The notes under the pieces were generated by a model, which searched no databases, had not been told where the DNA came from, and saw only the letters and a list, made by a program, of their open reading frames with translations. This document shows, piece after piece, positions 1 through 10,538 of a stretch of DNA of 64,000 nucleotides (within the stretch, counting starts at the first letter, position 1; every line of letters begins with the position of its first letter). Both the position numbers and the translations under genes were made by a program. Location: positions 1-64,000 of the forward strand of contig NZ_JOIX01000013.1 of assembly GCF_000720175.1 (NCBI RefSeq). Reading direction: 5' to 3'. Origin of the DNA: Streptomyces sp. NRRL S-337 (GTDB lineage Bacteria; Actinomycetota; Actinomycetes; Streptomycetales; Streptomycetaceae).

Positions 1-185
1 CCGCCACTGTCGGTGGCCGCCGCTACTCTCGCTCGTATGGCTGTCTCCCCCTCCCCCCAAAAACCGCTCCCCGCCGGCGAGGGGGGCCGGGGAGGGCGGG
101 GCGGCGGGCTGAGGGCGGCGGGCTGAGGGTGAGGCGGCCGCCACTGTCGGTGGCCGCCGCTACTCTCGCTCGTATGGCTGTCTCC
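1..185. repeat. Duplicated xseA start region (48-bp direct repeat)
   Basis: Bases 1-48 are identical to bases 138-185, a direct repeat with a 137-bp period whose second copy contains the xseA start codon (174). Beyond the identical block the two copies can still be aligned for about 40 more bases but differ at roughly one position in three, mostly by change to C or G runs. The upstream copy has its own in-frame ATG at 37 that opens a 29-codon reading frame closed by TGA at 124-126. A second exact tandem duplication of 14 bp lies at 101-114 and 115-128. The window starts inside the first copy, so its left edge is unknown. Confidence 0.85.
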
Positions 186-1409
186 ACGTCCCCCGAAACG
201 CCGATCCCGGTCGGCGAGGTGTCCCGGCTCATCGGCGGCTGGATCGACCGGCTTGGCGCGGTCTGGGTCGAGGGGCAGATCACCCAGCTCTCCCGTCGCC
301 CCGGCGCGGGCGTGGTCTTCCTGACGCTGCGCGATCCGTCCCACGACATCTCGCTCCGCGTGACGTGCTACCGCCAGGTCTTCGACAAGGTCGCGGACGT
401 GATCAGCGAGGGCGCCCGGGTGGTGGTGCACGCCAAACCGGAGTGGTACGCCCCGCGCGGTCAACTCTCCTTGCGGGCCGCGGAGATCCGGCCGGTCGGG
501 GTCGGTGAGCTGCTCGCGCGGCTGGAGCAGCTGAAGAAGTCGCTGGCGGCGGAGGGGCTGTTCGCGGCGGACCGCAAGAAGCCGCTGCCGTTCCTGCCGC
601 AGCTGATCGGGCTGGTCTGCGGGCGGGCGAGCGCCGCGGAGCGGGACGTGCTGGAGAACGCCCGGCACCGCTGGCCGGCCGTCCGCTTCGAGGTGCGCAA
701 CGTACCCGTGCAGGGTGTGCATGCGGTGCCGCAGGTGGTCGCGGCGGTGCAGGAGCTGGACGCGCTGCCCGAGGTCGACGTGATCATCGTGGCCCGTGGC
801 GGCGGCAGTGTGGAGGACCTGCTGCCGTTCTCCGACGAGCAGCTGGTCCGGGCGGTGAGCGCGGCGGTGACGCCGGTCGTCTCGGCGATCGGCCATGAGC
901 CGGACACGCCCCTGCTGGATCTGGTGGCCGATCTGCGCGCCTCGACTCCGACGGACGCGGCGAAGAAGGTGGTGCCGGACGTGGGCGAGGAGCTGTCCCG
1001 GGTGCAGCAGCTGCGGGAGCGGGCGCTGCGCGCGGTCGAGGGCTTCCTGCAGCGGGAGCAGCGGGGGCTGGCGGCGGCGCTGCAGCGGCCGTGCATGGAG
1101 CGTCCGCAGCGGATGGTGGACGAGCGCGAGGAGCAGGTCACGGCCCTGGTGGAGCGCGGCCGGCGGACGCTGGGGCATCTGCTGGACCGGGCCGATTCGG
1201 AGCTGACGCACACCCTCGCGCGGGTGGTCGCGCTCTCGCCCAGGGCGACGCTGGAGCGCGGCTATGCGGTGCTCCAGAAGGCGGACGGGGCGGCGGTGCG
1301 CTCCCCGGGGGAGGTCAGTTCCGGGGAGGAGCTGCGGGCCCGGGTGTCCGCGGGCGAGTTCCAGGTCCGGGTCGACGGCGTCCAGGGCGCTGTCAGTGAC
1401 CCCGAATAG
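174..1409 (+). CDS. xseA: Exodeoxyribonuclease VII large subunit
   Basis: This is the catalytic subunit of exodeoxyribonuclease VII, a cytoplasmic nuclease that degrades single-stranded DNA to oligonucleotides in repair and recombination. The 411-residue protein has an N-terminal OB-fold (about residues 9-105), then the XseA catalytic domain with the family signatures around R-G-G-G-S (208-212) and G-H-E-P-D-T-P (about 240-246), and a coiled-coil-like C-terminal part. I chose the ATG at 174 because the alignable protein begins M-A-V-S-T-S-P; an in-frame start at 129 would add 15 residues encoded by the repeat. xseB follows 10 nt downstream. Oddity: the start region is duplicated just upstream (1-48). 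Confidence 0.95.
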   Translation: MAVSTSPETPIPVGEVSRLIGGWIDRLGAVWVEGQITQLSRRPGAGVVFLTLRDPSHDISLRVTCYRQVFDKVADVISEGARVVVHAKPEWYAPRGQLSLRAAEIRPVGVGELLARLEQLKKSLAAEGLFAADRKKPLPFLPQLIGLVCGRASAAERDVLENARHRWPAVRFEVRNVPVQGVHAVPQVVAAVQELDALPEVDVIIVARGGGSVEDLLPFSDEQLVRAVSAAVTPVVSAIGHEPDTPLLDLVADLRASTPTDAAKKVVPDVGEELSRVQQLRERALRAVEGFLQREQRGLAAALQRPCMERPQRMVDEREEQVTALVERGRRTLGHLLDRADSELTHTLARVVALSPRATLERGYAVLQKADGAAVRSPGEVSSGEELRARVSAGEFQVRVDGVQGAVSDPE

Positions 1410-1419
1410 GGTGGGAGAC

Positions 1420-1800
1420 ATGGCGAAGGCGCAGGCGAAGACGGAGCGGGAGACGGACGGCGTGGCGGAGACGGAGCAGGGCCCGGCGGCCGGCGCGGAC
1501 ACCGGCGCGCGGGCCGCCCAGAGCGCGGAGCCCGCCGCGGAGCCGGGTCCGGACGCCGCCGGGCCGCAGCCGGGCGCGCCCGCGGCGGCGGACGCGGTGC
1601 CCTCGGTGGAGTCCACGCTCGGCTACGAGCAGGCGCGGGACGAGCTGATCGAGGTCGTCCGCAGCCTGGAGGCGGGCGGTACGACGCTGGAGGAGTCGCT
1701 GGCGCTGTGGGAGCGCGGCGAGGCGCTGGCGAAGGTGTGCCGCCGCTGGCTGGACGGCGCCCGTGCCCGGCTGGACGCGGCGCTGGCCGAGGAGCGGTAG
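1420..1800 (+). CDS. xseB: Exodeoxyribonuclease VII small subunit
   Basis: The small subunit binds the coiled-coil region of XseA to form the holoenzyme. The conserved domain covers about residues 66-125 and begins [10 protein letters not shown], with the typical [12 protein letters not shown] core. The roughly 65 residues before it are an Ala/Gly/Pro/Glu-rich, low-complexity extension, so the protein (126 residues) is longer than the 70-90 residues usual for the family. The ATG at 1420 lies 10 nt after the xseA stop with a GGGAG ribosome binding site just upstream, so the two genes are almost certainly cotranscribed. Confidence 0.92.
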   Translation: MAKAQAKTERETDGVAETEQGPAAGADTGARAAQSAEPAAEPGPDAAGPQPGAPAAADAVPSVESTLGYEQARDELIEVVRSLEAGGTTLEESLALWERGEALAKVCRRWLDGARARLDAALAEER

Positions 1801-1889
1801 GCGCGGCGGTCCGGGCCGCGCGCCGCGCGCGGATCAGGCGTCCCCTCACACCCATTCATGTGAACCGGCTCACAACACCCTCGATTTAG

Positions 1890-1917
1890 TTGAACATTAA
1901 TCTACCCGCTTTAGAGT
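1890..1917 (+). promoter_or_regulatory. Vegetative-type promoter for the 2039 reductase gene
   Basis: TTGAAC (1890-1895) and TAGAGT (1912-1917) are separated by 16 nt, a good match to a sigma-70/HrdB promoter in unusually AT-rich local DNA. Initiation near 1924 would give a leader of about 115 nt before the ATG at 2039. The spacer includes an AT-rich stretch (ACATTAATCTA) that could hold an operator, but no clear palindrome is present. Confidence 0.5.
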
Positions 1918-2038
1918 GGAGAGCACGGAGAACCGTGCAGTATGTGGACTGCGATATCCGCATCGTGGTACTCACCGCATCCGCGGCGGCTACCGCAGAC
2001 CCGTTTGACCACCGAGCTGACCACCGAGGTGCCCTTTT

Positions 2039-2632
2039 ATGTCTCTCGCCCTTGACGCCGCCGCCCAGGACCTGCTGTTCCGCGAGGCCCAGACCGCCAA
2101 CACGTTCACGGACGAGCCGGTGACGGACGAGCAGGTCCAGGCGATCTACGACCTGGTGAAGTTCGGCCCGACCGCCTTCAACCAGTCGCCGCTGCGGATA
2201 ACCCTGGTCCGTTCGCCCGAGGCCCGGCAGCGCCTGGTCAACCACGCCATGGGCGCCAACGGCCCGAAGACCCTGACCGCGCCGCTGACCGCGATCCTCT
2301 CCGTCGACCTGGACTTCCACGAGAAGCTGCCGGAGCTCTTCCCGCACGCCCCCGGCATCAAGGACAGCTTCTTCGCCGAGGCCGCCGTCCGCGAGGTCGC
2401 CGGCACCCAGAACGCCACCCTGCAGGCCGGCTACTTCATCGTCGGCGTCCGCGCCGCCGGCCTGGCCGCCGGCCCGATGACCGGCTTCGACTTCACCGGC
2501 ATCGACAAGGAGTTCTTCGGCGACGGCAAGCAGAAGTCCTTCCTCGTCATCAACATCGGCAAGCCGGGCCCGGACGCCTTCTTCCCGCGCGCGCCGCGCC
2601 TGACCTTCGACGACGCCGTCACCACCGTCTGA
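2039..2632 (+). CDS. Nitroreductase-family protein, malonic semialdehyde reductase type
   Basis: A 197-residue FMN-dependent flavoprotein of the nitroreductase superfamily, closest by length and sequence pattern to the RutE/HadB-type malonic semialdehyde reductases. In pyrimidine catabolism RutE reduces malonic semialdehyde to 3-hydroxypropionate, but no other rut gene is nearby, so the substrate here is open. The N-terminal segment with T-F-T-D-E-P-V and F-G-P-T-A-F-N-Q-S-P forms the usual FMN-binding start, and the C-terminal half has the G-x-M-x-G-F-D region. A promoter is visible at 1890-1917 and a strong terminator follows at 2691-2731. It is monocistronic. Confidence 0.8.
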   Translation: MSLALDAAAQDLLFREAQTANTFTDEPVTDEQVQAIYDLVKFGPTAFNQSPLRITLVRSPEARQRLVNHAMGANGPKTLTAPLTAILSVDLDFHEKLPELFPHAPGIKDSFFAEAAVREVAGTQNATLQAGYFIVGVRAAGLAAGPMTGFDFTGIDKEFFGDGKQKSFLVINIGKPGPDAFFPRAPRLTFDDAVTTV

Positions 2633-2674
2633 CGCCTGTCACCGCCCTCCGACAGCCGTCACCACCGTCTGACG
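2615..2674. repeat. 20-bp direct repeat spanning the reductase stop codon
   Basis: The 20 bp at 2615-2634, which encode the last residues and stop codon of the reductase, recur exactly at 2655-2674, a 40-bp period. The 20 bp between the copies are also partly similar. This looks like a small tandem duplication at the 3' end of the gene, immediately before the terminator hairpin. Confidence 0.75.
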
Positions 2675-2690
2675 GCCGTCGGAGAACCAC

Positions 2691-2731
2691 GCAGGGGCCG
2701 CCGCACCCAGCCCGGGTGCGGCGGCCCCTGC
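2691..2731. terminator. Bidirectional hairpin terminator
   Basis: An 18-bp perfect stem (2691-2708 with 2714-2731) and a 5-nt loop lie between the convergent reductase and DUF4245 genes. No U-tract follows, as usual in Streptomyces. Confidence 0.85.
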
Positions 2732-2751
2732 GCGCTTCGCCTGCGTCAGCC

Positions 2752-3282
2752 CTACTTCGCCACCAGCGCGGCCGCCAGGTCCGCCAGCCGCCCGTACGGC
2801 GCGGTGCCGGTGACGACCGTGGTCACGCCCTTCTCCTCGCGGACCAGCGCCTTGTACCTGTCGCCCTCGTAGCGGTCCCACTTCTTGCTGCCGACGGCCT
2901 GCTTGCCCTCGGTCCTGGTGGCGCCGAGCGTGACCTCCTGGATGAACTTCCGCGCCGGCGCGTCACTCTGCTCGACCGCCGCGTACTGCTCCTCCGGGTC
3001 GAGCATGCCCAGGTGCCAGGCACCGCCCTTGCCGTCGTCGCTCACCTTGTAGGAGACGGAGGTGGCACGCCAGGTCTTGGGGAGCCCCTGGGGTGCGGCG
3101 ACCGGATAGGGCGCCGCGCGCCGGGCGGTGATCAGCTCGACGCGGTAGTCGACCGTCTTCACCGCGTTCTTCGCCGCGTCCGCGCTCTCGTCGTGCGGGA
3201 TGAAGATGTAGATCGCCCCGACCAGGACGCCGATCACTGCCAGCGACAGGACCATGTCCCGCACCGTTTGCCTGCCTCGCAT
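2752..3282 (-). CDS. DUF4245 domain membrane protein
   Basis: A predicted bitopic membrane protein of 176 residues with the actinobacterial DUF4245 domain, function unknown. Residues 1-10 are basic (M-R-G-R-Q-T-V-R-D-M), followed by one transmembrane helix (about 10-27) and an extracytoplasmic domain that includes the conserved V-D-Y-R-V and W-x-x-T-S-V-S-Y patterns. I chose the ATG at 3282 because the family begins with this R-x-x-Q-T-V-R-D-M motif and a GGGG ribosome binding site lies 10 nt upstream; a GTG at 3291 is the alternative. It diverges from glpX, a neighbour arrangement conserved in Streptomyces. Confidence 0.85.
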   Translation of the reverse strand: MRGRQTVRDMVLSLAVIGVLVGAIYIFIPHDESADAAKNAVKTVDYRVELITARRAAPYPVAAPQGLPKTWRATSVSYKVSDDGKGGAWHLGMLDPEEQYAAVEQSDAPARKFIQEVTLGATRTEGKQAVGSKKWDRYEGDRYKALVREEKGVTTVVTGTAPYGRLADLAAALVAK

Positions 3283-3518
3283 ACCTGCCACGCCCCTATG
3301 GTCCCCCATCCCGGCGCCGGCCCCGACAGGCCCCCCGGTGACGCCCGTCACCTGCGCGAACGCCGTGTCGCGCATCCCCCGGTCGGCCGCTCATGCGAAG
3401 GGCCCTCTGCTCATTTTGGCGACGTGCGGATACTGTGAACCTCTGGGGGAGACCCCCGCGCCCCCGCACAGCCACCCTCACTCCTCCACGGCCGTCGCCG
3501 TACAGAAAGGTGCGCTCG

Positions 3519-4550
3519 ATGACCGAGCATCATCTCCCGTCCCAGCTCGAGGTCAGCCCCGAGGCCCCGGACCGCAACCTCGCCCTGGAACTCGTCCGGG
3601 TCACCGAGGCCGGTGCCATGGCGTCGGGCCGCTGGGTGGGGCGGGGTGACAAGAACGGCGCGGACGGCGCGGCGGTCAAGGCCATGCGCGCCCTGATCCA
3701 CACCGTCTCGATGAACGGCGTGGTGGTGATCGGGGAGGGCGAGAAGGACAACGCCCCGATGCTCTACAACGGCGAGCGCGTCGGCGACGGTACCGGCCCG
3801 GAGTGCGATGTGGCGGTGGACCCGGTGGACGGGACGACGCTGACCGCCAAGGGCATGGCCAACGCGGTCTCCGTGATGGCGGTCGCCGAGCGCGGCTCGA
3901 TGTTCGATCCCTCCGCGGTCTTCTACATGGACAAGCTCGCCACCGGCCCGGAGGCGGCGGACTTCGTCGACATCACGGCCCCGGTGGCGGTGAACATCAA
4001 GCGGATCGCCAAGGCGAAGAAGTCCGCGGTCGAGGACGTCACCGTCGTCATCCTGGACCGGCCCCGCCACGACGGCTTGGTCAAGGAGGTCCGCGAGGCC
4101 GGCGCCCGGATCAAGTTCATCGCCGACGGCGATGTCGCCGGCGCGATCATGGCGGCCCGCGAGGGCACCGGCGTCGACCTGCTGCTCGGCATCGGCGGTA
4201 CGCCCGAGGGCATCATCGCGGCCTGCGCGCTGAAGTGTCTGGGCGGTTCGTTCCAGGGCAAGCTGTGGCCCAAGGACGACGAGGAGCGGCAGCGTGCGCT
4301 GGACGCCGGGCACGACCTGGACAAGGTCCTGCAGATCGACGACCTGGTCCGCGGCGACAACGTCTTCTTCGTCGCCACCGGCATCACCGACGGCGAGCTG
4401 CTGCGCGGCGTGCGCTACCGCGCCGAGACCGCCTACACCCAGTCCCTGGTGATGCGGTCCAAGTCCGGCACGATCCGGCAGATCGACTCCCAGCACCGGC
4501 TGTCGAAGCTGCGCGCCTACAGCTCGGTGGACTTCGAGCGCCCGAGCTGA
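3519..4550 (+). CDS. glpX: Class II fructose-1,6-bisphosphatase GlpX
   Basis: GlpX hydrolyses fructose 1,6-bisphosphate to fructose 6-phosphate, the committed step of gluconeogenesis, in the cytoplasm. The protein (343 residues) has the metal-binding motifs G-E-G-E-K-D (72-77) and D-P-V-D-G-T-T (101-107) and a later G-I-G-G-T-P-E-G segment. Length matches the family. The ATG at 3519 has an AAAGG site 8 nt upstream. With pckG in the same window, two gluconeogenic enzymes are represented. A strong terminator follows at 4581-4617. Confidence 0.96.
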   Translation: MTEHHLPSQLEVSPEAPDRNLALELVRVTEAGAMASGRWVGRGDKNGADGAAVKAMRALIHTVSMNGVVVIGEGEKDNAPMLYNGERVGDGTGPECDVAVDPVDGTTLTAKGMANAVSVMAVAERGSMFDPSAVFYMDKLATGPEAADFVDITAPVAVNIKRIAKAKKSAVEDVTVVILDRPRHDGLVKEVREAGARIKFIADGDVAGAIMAAREGTGVDLLLGIGGTPEGIIAACALKCLGGSFQGKLWPKDDEERQRALDAGHDLDKVLQIDDLVRGDNVFFVATGITDGELLRGVRYRAETAYTQSLVMRSKSGTIRQIDSQHRLSKLRAYSSVDFERPS

Positions 4551-4580
4551 CGGCTGACCACCGGGACGACCCCGGACGCA

Positions 4581-4617
4581 CTTCGCCCCCGCCGGAGAGG
4601 CTCCGGCGGGGGCGAAG
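4581..4617. terminator. Bidirectional hairpin terminator after glpX
   Basis: A perfect 17-bp stem (4581-4597 with 4601-4617) with a 3-nt loop separates convergent glpX and the WhiB-family gene. Confidence 0.88.
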
Positions 4618-4638
4618 TGGCCCATACGCGCGGTCGGT

Positions 4639-4998
4639 TCAGCCGGCCGCGGGCATATGGGCCGTACGCTGCAGCTCGGACTCCCGACGCCGGCGCCGGG
4701 TCAGCACGACCCTGCGCTCGGCCGCGGTGAGCCCGCCCCAGACGCCGTACGGCTCCGGCTGGAGGAGCGCGTGCTCCCGGCACTCGACCATCACCGGGCA
4801 GCGGGCACAGACCCGCTTCGCGGCTTCTTCCCTGGCCAGCCGCGCGGCGGTCGGCTCCTTCGACGGGGCGAAGAACAGCCCGGCTTCGTCCCGGCGGCAC
4901 ACCGCCTCGGAATGCCAGGGACCGGCCTCGTCGCGCGCAGGTACTCGCGGGGACGGAAGGACAGCGGCATCCTGCAGGGGCTGATGCGGTAGCAGCAC
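4639..4998 (-). CDS. wblI: WhiB-family iron-sulfur regulator, WblI type
   Basis: A small redox-responsive transcription factor of the WhiB-like family. The 119-residue protein carries the four cluster-ligand cysteines C34, C64, C67 and C73 in the canonical C-x29-C-x2-C-x5-C spacing, followed by the G-V-W-G-G turn (85-89) and a basic C-terminal tail (R-R-V-V-L-T-R-R-R-R-R) for DNA binding. The GTG start at 4998 is set by an AGGAG site 7 nt upstream. In S. coelicolor the WhiB gene next to glpX is wblI, so the name rests on synteny recalled from memory. The next gene on the same strand ends 208 nt upstream of this start. Confidence 0.88.
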   Translation of the reverse strand: MLLPHQPLQDAAVLPSPRVPARDEAGPWHSEAVCRRDEAGLFFAPSKEPTAARLAREEAAKRVCARCPVMVECREHALLQPEPYGVWGGLTAAERRVVLTRRRRRESELQRTAHMPAAG

Positions 4999-5206
4999 GG
5001 TCTACTCCTGACGACGGCTTCGGCGCGAGAATCACCCTTGCCCGTCTCGCTGCGCACGGCCTTTTTCCGCACCCCGCAGCCGTACGAGAGACGATGCACC
5101 AGCCCTACCCGCTGTGCGCACGCTTATGCACACCGTGGCGATCGTGCGGAAAGGAGATCACGCGACAACGCGAAAAGTCGTACCGCGCCCCCGGGACGTC
5201 CGTGCG

Positions 5207-6043
5207 TCACCGGCCGCCGTCGAACCTCCCGCGGAAGCGGTCCCGGCGCTCCTGCCGCTCCAGGCGCAGCCGTTCGTGCCACTCGCGGTGCCGCTCGCGG
5301 TGCTCGTCGCGGAGCTGCCGGCGCAGTTCGCGGTGGTTCTCCCACATCCGGTCGCGCAGGTCGCTGATCAGCGCCCCGCGCTTGGGCCGGGCCTCCACGC
5401 TGCCGAGGACGGCGTAGCCGTTGACCTGGATCTGCGGGGCGTCACCGTCCTCCGCCTCGTGGGTGTCGATCTCGAAGGCACCCAGGATCCCGGAGCCGCT
5501 GCTGCGCAGCGTGACGTTCTCCGGCACCCGGATCTCCACGGAACCGAAGAGGGAGGTGACGGTGATCTCGACCTGCTGCTGCGGGAAGACCGCCTCGGTC
5601 AGGTCGATCTCCACGGAACCGAAGATCGCGACGGCGTTGATCCGCGCCGGGACGTGCCAGCGCCCCTTGCGGGACGCGGCGCTGAAGATCGCGACGAGGT
5701 TCTGGTCCGGAGGCGGCGCACCGGCGCCGGAAGCGGTCGCCGCCGCGCCCGCTCCCGGCTGCGGACGGCCGCCGGCCGCCGGCAGGTCGCGTACGACCGG
5801 CTCCAGCTCGCCCAGGGTCTTGGCGCGGTAGACCGTGTCGATCCGCTCGGCGTGCTCCTCGGGATCGAGGCGGCCCTCCGCCAGCGCCTCCCGGAGTATC
5901 GCGGCGATCCGGTCGCGGTCCGCGTCGGACGCCCGGATGTGGGCCTCGGCCGCGGGCGCGCCCGCTGGCCTGGTCGCGGCCTTGGTCAGGTCCACCGTTC
6001 GCGGGTTCTCGGGGCCCACTCGTCCCCCGTTGTCTGCATCCAC
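5207..6043 (-). CDS. DUF1707 protein with LiaF-like C-terminal beta domain
   Basis: Residues about 37-90 form a DUF1707 domain (I-R-A-S-D-A-D-R-D, then L-x-E-A-L-A-E-G-R-L-D-P-x-E-H-A-E-R-I). The middle part (about 115-225) contains three F-G-S-V-E or L-G-S-V-E repeats, the beta-helical pattern of the LiaF/DUF2154 C-terminal family that senses envelope stress. The last 50 residues are extremely rich in Arg, Glu and His and probably form a charged helix. No transmembrane helix is visible, so it is either cytoplasmic or membrane-associated through partners. Function unknown; the domain combination suggests a cell-envelope response role. The promoter region carries CGCGAT repeats at 6062-6088. 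Confidence 0.8.
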   Translation of the reverse strand: MDADNGGRVGPENPRTVDLTKAATRPAGAPAAEAHIRASDADRDRIAAILREALAEGRLDPEEHAERIDTVYRAKTLGELEPVVRDLPAAGGRPQPGAGAAATASGAGAPPPDQNLVAIFSAASRKGRWHVPARINAVAIFGSVEIDLTEAVFPQQQVEITVTSLFGSVEIRVPENVTLRSSGSGILGAFEIDTHEAEDGDAPQIQVNGYAVLGSVEARPKRGALISDLRDRMWENHRELRRQLRDEHRERHREWHERLRLERQERRDRFRGRFDGGR

Positions 6044-6061
6044 GGCGCCAGCGTAGCGAAA

Positions 6062-6088
6062 CGCGATAGATCGCGACTAGATATCGCG
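6062..6088. promoter_or_regulatory. CGCGAT inverted-repeat operator candidate
   Basis: CGCGAT-AG-ATCGCG (6062-6075) is a perfect palindrome with a 2-nt spacer, and another ATCGCG half-site follows at 6083-6088. The cluster lies 19-45 nt upstream of the DUF1707 start in the expected promoter position. Similar TATCGCGATA-type sites are recognised by some PadR-family regulators; which protein binds here is not shown by the sequence. Confidence 0.5.
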
Positions 6089-6256
6089 GGAGCGGACCAC
6101 ACATCCGCCCGAACCGGAGCGCGCACCTCCGCCGAACCGGAGCCTGCCGCCGACTGAGCCTTACCTCACAGCCCCGTCCGCGCGCCAGGGTTCTACGCTG
6201 TTGGGGCGCTGCCGCAGATGTCAGCCGAAGCCATCGTCGAGTAAGGATTGGCCGCG

Positions 6257-7930
<1,674 letters not shown>

Positions 7931-7969
7931 CCCGCCCGGCCCTCCCCCGGGCCGCCGCACACCACACCA

Positions 7970-8001
7970 CCGCCCCGCCGAGCGAACTGCCGGCGGGGCG
8001 G
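7970..8001 (+). terminator. Hairpin terminator after class I fumarase
   Basis: An 11-bp perfect stem (7970-7980 with 7991-8001) and 10-nt loop lies 40 nt after the stop codon of the class I fumarase gene and before fumC. Confidence 0.7.
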
Positions 8002-8050
8002 AGTGCGTCGGGCCGGGAACAGATCCCCTCCGCCGGGCACTGTCATAGGT

Positions 8051-9463
8051 ATGAGTGACACGAGTGCAGTGGGTGACGGCGGCGGGTTCCGGGTGGAGCA
8101 CGACTCGATGGGCGAGGTCCGGGTGCCCGCGGGGGCCAAGTGGCGGGCGCAGACGCAGCGCGCGGTGGAGAACTTCCCCGTTTCCGGGCAGCGGCTGGAG
8201 CGGGCGCACATCGAGGCGCTGGCGCGGATCAAGGGCGCGGCCGCCAAGGTGAACGCCGAACTGGGGGTGCTGGACAAGGACGTCGCGGAAGCCGTGCAGG
8301 AGGCGGCCGCGGCGGTCGCCGGGGGTGAGTGGGACGCGCACTTCCCGGTCGACGTGTTCCAGACGGGCTCCGGGACGTCGTCGAACATGAACACCAACGA
8401 GGTCATCGCCACGCTCGCGAGCGAGCGGCTGGGACGGGACGTCCATCCGAACGACCACGTCAATGCGAGCCAGTCGTCCAACGATGTGTTTCCCTCGTCG
8501 ATCCACATCGCGGCCACGTCGGCGGTGCTGAACGATCTGATTCCGGCGTTGGAGCATCTCGCGGCGGCGTTCGAGCGGAAGGCGGAGGAATTCGCGGACG
8601 TCGTGAAGTCGGGGCGGACGCATTTGATGGATGCCACGCCGGTGACCCTGGGGCAGGAATTCGGCGGATACGCCGCCCAGGTGCGGTACGGCGTGGAACG
8701 GCTGCGCAGTGCGGTGCCGCGGCTGGCGGAGCTGCCGCTCGGCGGTACGGCCGTCGGGACGGGCATCAATACCCCGCCCGGGTTCTCCGCCGCGGTGATC
8801 GCGGAAGTGGCCCGGGCCACCGGACTGCCGCTGACCGAGGCCCGCAATCATTTCGAGGCGCAGGGCGCGCGGGACGGGATCGTCGAGACCAGCGGGCAGC
8901 TGCGGACGATCGCCGTCGGGCTGACGAAGATCGCCAATGACCTGCGGTGGATGGCGTCGGGGCCGCGCACCGGGCTCGCCGAGATCAACCTGCCGGATCT
9001 CCAGCCCGGTTCGTCGATCATGCCGGGGAAGGTCAATCCGGTGATTCCGGAGGCGGTGCTGATGGTCGCCGCACAGGTCACCGGGAATGACGCGACGGTG
9101 GCCGCGGCCGGCGCGGCCGGCAATTTCGAGCTCAATGTGATGCTCCCGGTGATCGCGCGGAACGTCCTCGAATCGATCCGGCTGCTCGGCAATGTGGCGC
9201 GGCTGCTGGCGGACCGTACGGTCGACGGCATCACGGCCAATGCGGAACGGGCCCGCGAATACGCCGAATCGTCGCCGTCCGTCGTCACCCCGCTGAACAA
9301 GTACCTCGGTTATGAAGAGGCGGCCAAGGTGGCGAAGAAATCGCTCGCCGAGCGGCGGACGATCCGTCAGGTGGTCCTGGACGAGGGGTACGTGGAGCGC
9401 GGGCTGCTCACCGAGGAGCAGCTGGACGAGGCGCTGGACGTGCTGCGCATGACCCGGCCGTGA
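8051..9463 (+). CDS. fumC: Class II fumarate hydratase
   Basis: A cluster-free fumarase of the aspartase/fumarase superfamily that hydrates fumarate to malate. The 470-residue protein has the [10 protein letters not shown] segment and the family signature [11 protein letters not shown] (320-330), which carries the catalytic serine loop. Length matches the family. Having the oxygen-sensitive class I and the stable class II enzymes side by side is a conserved Streptomyces arrangement. The ATG at 8051 has only a weak ribosome binding site (ATAGG). Confidence 0.94.
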   Translation: MSDTSAVGDGGGFRVEHDSMGEVRVPAGAKWRAQTQRAVENFPVSGQRLERAHIEALARIKGAAAKVNAELGVLDKDVAEAVQEAAAAVAGGEWDAHFPVDVFQTGSGTSSNMNTNEVIATLASERLGRDVHPNDHVNASQSSNDVFPSSIHIAATSAVLNDLIPALEHLAAAFERKAEEFADVVKSGRTHLMDATPVTLGQEFGGYAAQVRYGVERLRSAVPRLAELPLGGTAVGTGINTPPGFSAAVIAEVARATGLPLTEARNHFEAQGARDGIVETSGQLRTIAVGLTKIANDLRWMASGPRTGLAEINLPDLQPGSSIMPGKVNPVIPEAVLMVAAQVTGNDATVAAAGAAGNFELNVMLPVIARNVLESIRLLGNVARLLADRTVDGITANAERAREYAESSPSVVTPLNKYLGYEEAAKVAKKSLAERRTIRQVVLDEGYVERGLLTEEQLDEALDVLRMTRP

Positions 9464-9575
9464 CCCGCCCGCGGGCCCGCCCGTAACACCGCGAGCAAGG
9501 TACGTTACCGCGCCCGTAACGCGCGCTGCGTCTCATGTCACGGCGGGCGTCATACGGCACCTCTAAAATCTGCCC

Positions 9576-10316
9576 ATGACAGCGGACATGGTGGACACGA
9601 CGGAAGGCGAGGCGGCCGGCGGGCGCGGGACGTCCGGGGTGCGGCAGGCGGCGGCGGACGGCGCGGCGGGCAGGTGGGCGCCGGGCGACCACGTCCTGTG
9701 GCGCTACCGCGACAACGCCGACCCGGGGCGCTTCCACATCTGCCGGCCGATGACCGTCGTCCAGGACACCGAAGAGCTGCTGGCGGTGTGGATGGCGCCG
9801 GGGACCGCGTGCATCAGGCCGGTGCTGGCCGACGGCACGCCGGTGCACCGCGAGCCGCTCGCCACCCGCTACACCAAACCGCGCCGGACCACCCGCGACC
9901 ACTGGTTCGGCACCGGCGTGCTGAAGCTCGCGCGGCCCGGCGACCCCTGGTCGGTCTGGCTCTTCTGGGAACAGGGCTGGCAGTTCAAGAACTGGTACGT
10001 CAACCTGGAGCAGCCGCGCCGTCGTTGGTCAGGGGGAATTGACTCCGAGGACCACTTCCTCGACATCTGTGTCTATCCGGACCGGCACTGGGAGTGGCGG
10101 GACGAGGACGAATTCGCACAGGCGCAGCGGGACGGGCTGATGACGAAAGCGCGGGCCGCGGAGGTCCGGTCCGCCGGACGGGCCGCGATCGCCCAGATCT
10201 CGGCCTGGCGCGAACCGTACTCGGACGGGTGGGAGGACTGGCGGCCCGACCCGGCCTGGCAGGTCCCCCGGCTCCCGGAGGACTGGGACCGCCCGCCGGA
10301 GTGTTTGCGGTCGTGA
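9576..10316 (+). CDS. DUF402 (FomD-like) protein
   Basis: A 246-residue protein whose residues about 30-210 form the DUF402 domain. The domain's founding relatives are FomD, which hydrolyses cytidylyl phosphonates in fosfomycin biosynthesis, and related nucleotide diphosphatases. Conserved-looking features are W-R-Y-R-D-N at the domain start, F-K-N-W-Y-V-N-L-E-Q-P (the metal and nucleotide binding core) and D-x-x-L-D-I-C-V-Y-P-D. No phosphonate genes are nearby, so a housekeeping nucleotide-phosphatase role is more likely than antibiotic synthesis. The first 30 residues are low-complexity. A repeated GCCCGTAAC (9477-9485 and 9511-9519) sits upstream. Confidence 0.8.
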   Translation: MTADMVDTTEGEAAGGRGTSGVRQAAADGAAGRWAPGDHVLWRYRDNADPGRFHICRPMTVVQDTEELLAVWMAPGTACIRPVLADGTPVHREPLATRYTKPRRTTRDHWFGTGVLKLARPGDPWSVWLFWEQGWQFKNWYVNLEQPRRRWSGGIDSEDHFLDICVYPDRHWEWRDEDEFAQAQRDGLMTKARAAEVRSAGRAAIAQISAWREPYSDGWEDWRPDPAWQVPRLPEDWDRPPECLRS

Positions 10317-10538
10317 GGCAGTGAAGGGAAACGGGGTACACCGAGTGGGAGTGAAGGGGGCGGACCATGGAAAGGTGCGCCTTTGGGCAAAGCTGTTTCC
10401 CGCGGGGCGAGGAGCCGGTCCGAGCCCCCTTGCTGCGCCCCGGGTCTTCAAACGTAGGATCGTCCTCCGCAAGACTGCACAGGCGCAACTCCAGAACTGG
10501 AAAACGAACTTGACCGCGGTCGCAGGAGGGGCGAGGTC
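10317..10538 (+). promoter_or_regulatory. Intergenic region with likely methyltransferase promoter
   Basis: A 222-bp gap. TAGGAT at 10455-10460 is a plausible -10 element, with TTGCTG at 10430-10435 as a weak -35 (19-nt spacing). A small hairpin (AAAGG-TGCG-CCTTT, 10371-10384) lies upstream. A GTG-initiated 73-codon reading frame crosses the gap but has no family resemblance, and I do not call it. Confidence 0.35.

Noticed and set aside
5114..6157. 347-codon plus-strand frame opposite the DUF1707 gene
   Set aside because: Mirror frame of a supported gene with a matching promoter element; no domain seen.
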